DNA of 64,000 nucleotides from Agarilytica sp033852165. Its GTDB lineage: Bacteria; Pseudomonadota; Gammaproteobacteria; Pseudomonadales; Cellvibrionaceae. This document shows positions 62,819 to 64,000 of the stretch, piece after piece (position 1 is the first letter of the stretch; each line of letters starts with the position of its first letter). The position numbers and the translations under genes were made by a program. The notes beneath the pieces are model-generated. The model was not told where the DNA came from. It made no database searches and was given only the letters and a program-made list of their open reading frames with translations. The stretch spans positions 1 to 64,000 of the forward strand of contig JAWSUZ010000015.1 of the NCBI GenBank assembly GCA_033852165.1, read 5' to 3'.

Positions 62819-63472
62819 CTAACTTTTTAAGGCTGCCTTAAATTTTTCCATGACTTCATTTGCCTCAGCTTCAAGAGCTTTAAATTCCGGCATTTGAGCA
62901 TGTTTTTCATAGTACCCACAAATAGCAGGGTACGAGTCGAAGGGAATGATCGAATAGCATATACGCAGCGCTGGTATAAGGCTCAGGTCTGCCATACTGA
63001 TTTGATTACCATGATAGTAGAGAGACGCCTCTCCTTTACCGCTTAACGCAAGCTCTACTGTTTTATACGTCGCTACGATTTCGTGTCGGCATTTATCCAG
63101 AAGCGCTGCATCACGATCAGACTCGGGCTTCATAAACTGAAAGAACATCGCAATAGCATTTGAACTCAAATACAAATCCACCAAACGATCTTTTAAACGT
63201 ACCTCTCTAGCCTCTTCAGGATCAGAGGGAATAAGTTTTACCCCTTTGCCGAGATTATCCAAATACTCAACAATAAAACTGGCCTCCGGAATCATTTTAT
63301 CGCCGTCTTTCAACAACGGGATTTTACCCAGGGGGTAAATCTCTCTGTACGCGGATCGCTCCTCTGGAGAAAAGGGAAATACTGACGTTTTCTCATATTC
63401 AAAACCCTTTAGCTCTAGCGCTAATTGGACTTTTTGGGAGAATGGGGACACGGGAAAATAGTAGAGTTCCAT
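62819..63472 (-). CDS. Glutathione S-transferase family protein
   Basis: 217 aa. N-terminal thioredoxin-like domain (MELYYFPVSPFSQKVQLAL, LGKIPLLKDGD, EASFIVEYLDN, the glutathione-binding cis-Pro and E-S/A loop) and a C-terminal helical domain (ISMADLSLIPAL). It conjugates or carries glutathione, probably in detoxification. Its gene is divergent from a TetR-type regulator (63640), with a palindrome between them, so control by that regulator is likely. Confidence 0.9.
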   Translation of the reverse strand: MELYYFPVSPFSQKVQLALELKGFEYEKTSVFPFSPEERSAYREIYPLGKIPLLKDGDKMIPEASFIVEYLDNLGKGVKLIPSDPEEAREVRLKDRLVDLYLSSNAIAMFFQFMKPESDRDAALLDKCRHEIVATYKTVELALSGKGEASLYYHGNQISMADLSLIPALRICYSIIPFDSYPAICGYYEKHAQMPEFKALEAEANEVMEKFKAALKS

Positions 63473-63587
63473 TTTACTTCCTCTTAATTTAGTTAGGATT
63501 TGATTCTTATTTATTTTCTGGTTTTGTCTTCTTGATTTTGACCTGCAAGAACAGCTTTACGCGCGGTAATGAACCCACTATATTTTA

Positions 63588-63603
63588 GACTGACCAGTCA
63601 GTC
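63588..63603. promoter_or_regulatory. TetR-type operator palindrome
   Basis: GACTGAC-CA-GTCAGTC is a perfect 7-bp dyad with a 2-base centre, 36 bases before the TetR gene start and 115 bases before the GST start. Its size and place fit an operator of the flanking TetR protein. Confidence 0.65.
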
Positions 63604-63639
63604 AAATACTTTATAGGGCCGATACGCTAGAATGCGCAC

Positions 63640-64000
63640 ATGAAAACTGAACAACCAAAAATTTCGACACCTGATAAAATCCTCGATAGCGCACAAGTGT
63701 TGATGCTTGAAGAAGGGTTTCACGGTGTATCCGTTGACCGAATCATTGCCCTATCCGGTGTGAGCAAAGGCACCTTTTTTTATCATTTCAAATCCAAAGA
63801 CGAATTGGCTGTGCGCTTGTTAACACGCTTTACCGAAAGTAAATCAGTGTTAATCAATCAGTTTATGAAAGAGGTGGAGGCGGAAAGTAAAGACAAGGAC
63901 AGATCGCCCCTGGAAACGCTGTTAAGTTTTGTTGATAAGTTTGCCCTGGGTTTTCGTGACTCCCAATCAGGCACAGGCTGTTTGATGGCCGCCTTTTCTT
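63640..64000 (+). CDS. TetR/AcrR-family regulator, cut by window end
   Basis: Only the first 120 residues are in the window; the frame is still open at 64000. DKILDSAQVLMLEEGFHGVS ... SKGTFFYHFKSKDELAVRLL is the TetR HTH with the conserved tryptophan/phenylalanine-HF turn. The ATG at 63640 is followed immediately by the domain. It probably represses itself and the divergent GST gene through the palindrome at 63588-63603. Confidence 0.88.
   Translation, partial: MKTEQPKISTPDKILDSAQVLMLEEGFHGVSVDRIIALSGVSKGTFFYHFKSKDELAVRLLTRFTESKSVLINQFMKEVEAESKDKDRSPLETLLSFVDKFALGFRDSQSGTGCLMAAFS

Overview
The window looks like chromosomal DNA of a marine gammaproteobacterium, probably of the Cellvibrionaceae type (Saccharophagus/Teredinibacter-like). 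This rests on the gammaproteobacterial cluster nudF-yqiB-cpdA-yqiA-parE, the proteobacterial GN-class sortase with its VIT/VWA target, and the abundance of two-component and polysaccharide genes. The species cannot be named from sequence alone. One run of 60 Ns (5620-5679) marks an assembly gap inside a repeat.

Region by region. 1-5.5 kb: a class II Fic protein, a small membrane protein, and a two-gene signalling pair (receiver-TPR protein plus a histidine-kinase-like ATPase without an obvious phospho-accepting His). 5.5-6.2 kb: repeats, the gap and a regulatory region. 6.2-21.4 kb: a polysaccharide biosynthesis run with three glycosyltransferases, a flippase, a Wzy-like polymerase, glmS, a hexapeptide acetyltransferase, another glycosyltransferase, a Wzz-like chain-length protein, two more glycosyltransferases and an initiating sugar-phosphate transferase. 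21.4-22.2 kb: two structured inverted repeats and a second regulatory region. 22.2-32.0 kb: STAS protein, OmpA-like lipoprotein, six-SLBB export protein, CpsD-like ATPase, hybrid kinase, an RsbW-receiver-PP2C protein and an NtrC-type sigma-54 activator.

These two blocks match, gene for gene, the syp (symbiosis polysaccharide) locus known from Vibrio fischeri. Here the biosynthetic half (H-R) precedes the regulatory/export half (A-G), the E and F equivalents are exchanged, and glmS sits between the L and M equivalents. Both halves begin with good sigma-54 -24/-12 elements. About 100-110 bp upstream of each lies a similar TCGCA-N3-TGC motif that resembles the SypG enhancer as I remember it. The inferred circuit is: hybrid phosphorelay, then the NtrC-type activator plus sigma-54, then polysaccharide genes, with a STAS partner switch run by the kinase/phosphatase protein as a second layer.

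32-41 kb is a mixed region: an LruC/GEVEDY secreted protein with a small lipoprotein, a receiver plus degenerate HD-GYP protein, a truncated HTH regulator, a GNAT-like fragment, a CWC protein, a truncated haemoglobin and two unknowns. 41-50 kb is the conserved parE...nudF cluster, interrupted by an inserted hydrolase plus ABC-exporter trio and carrying a nine-copy heptamer repeat in front of yqiA. 50-64 kb holds a LysR/quinone-reductase divergent pair, two paralogous solute-binding proteins, a TolC-family channel, the sortase pair, a GspE-type ATPase, a PhzF-like protein, and a GST divergent from a TetR regulator cut by the window end.
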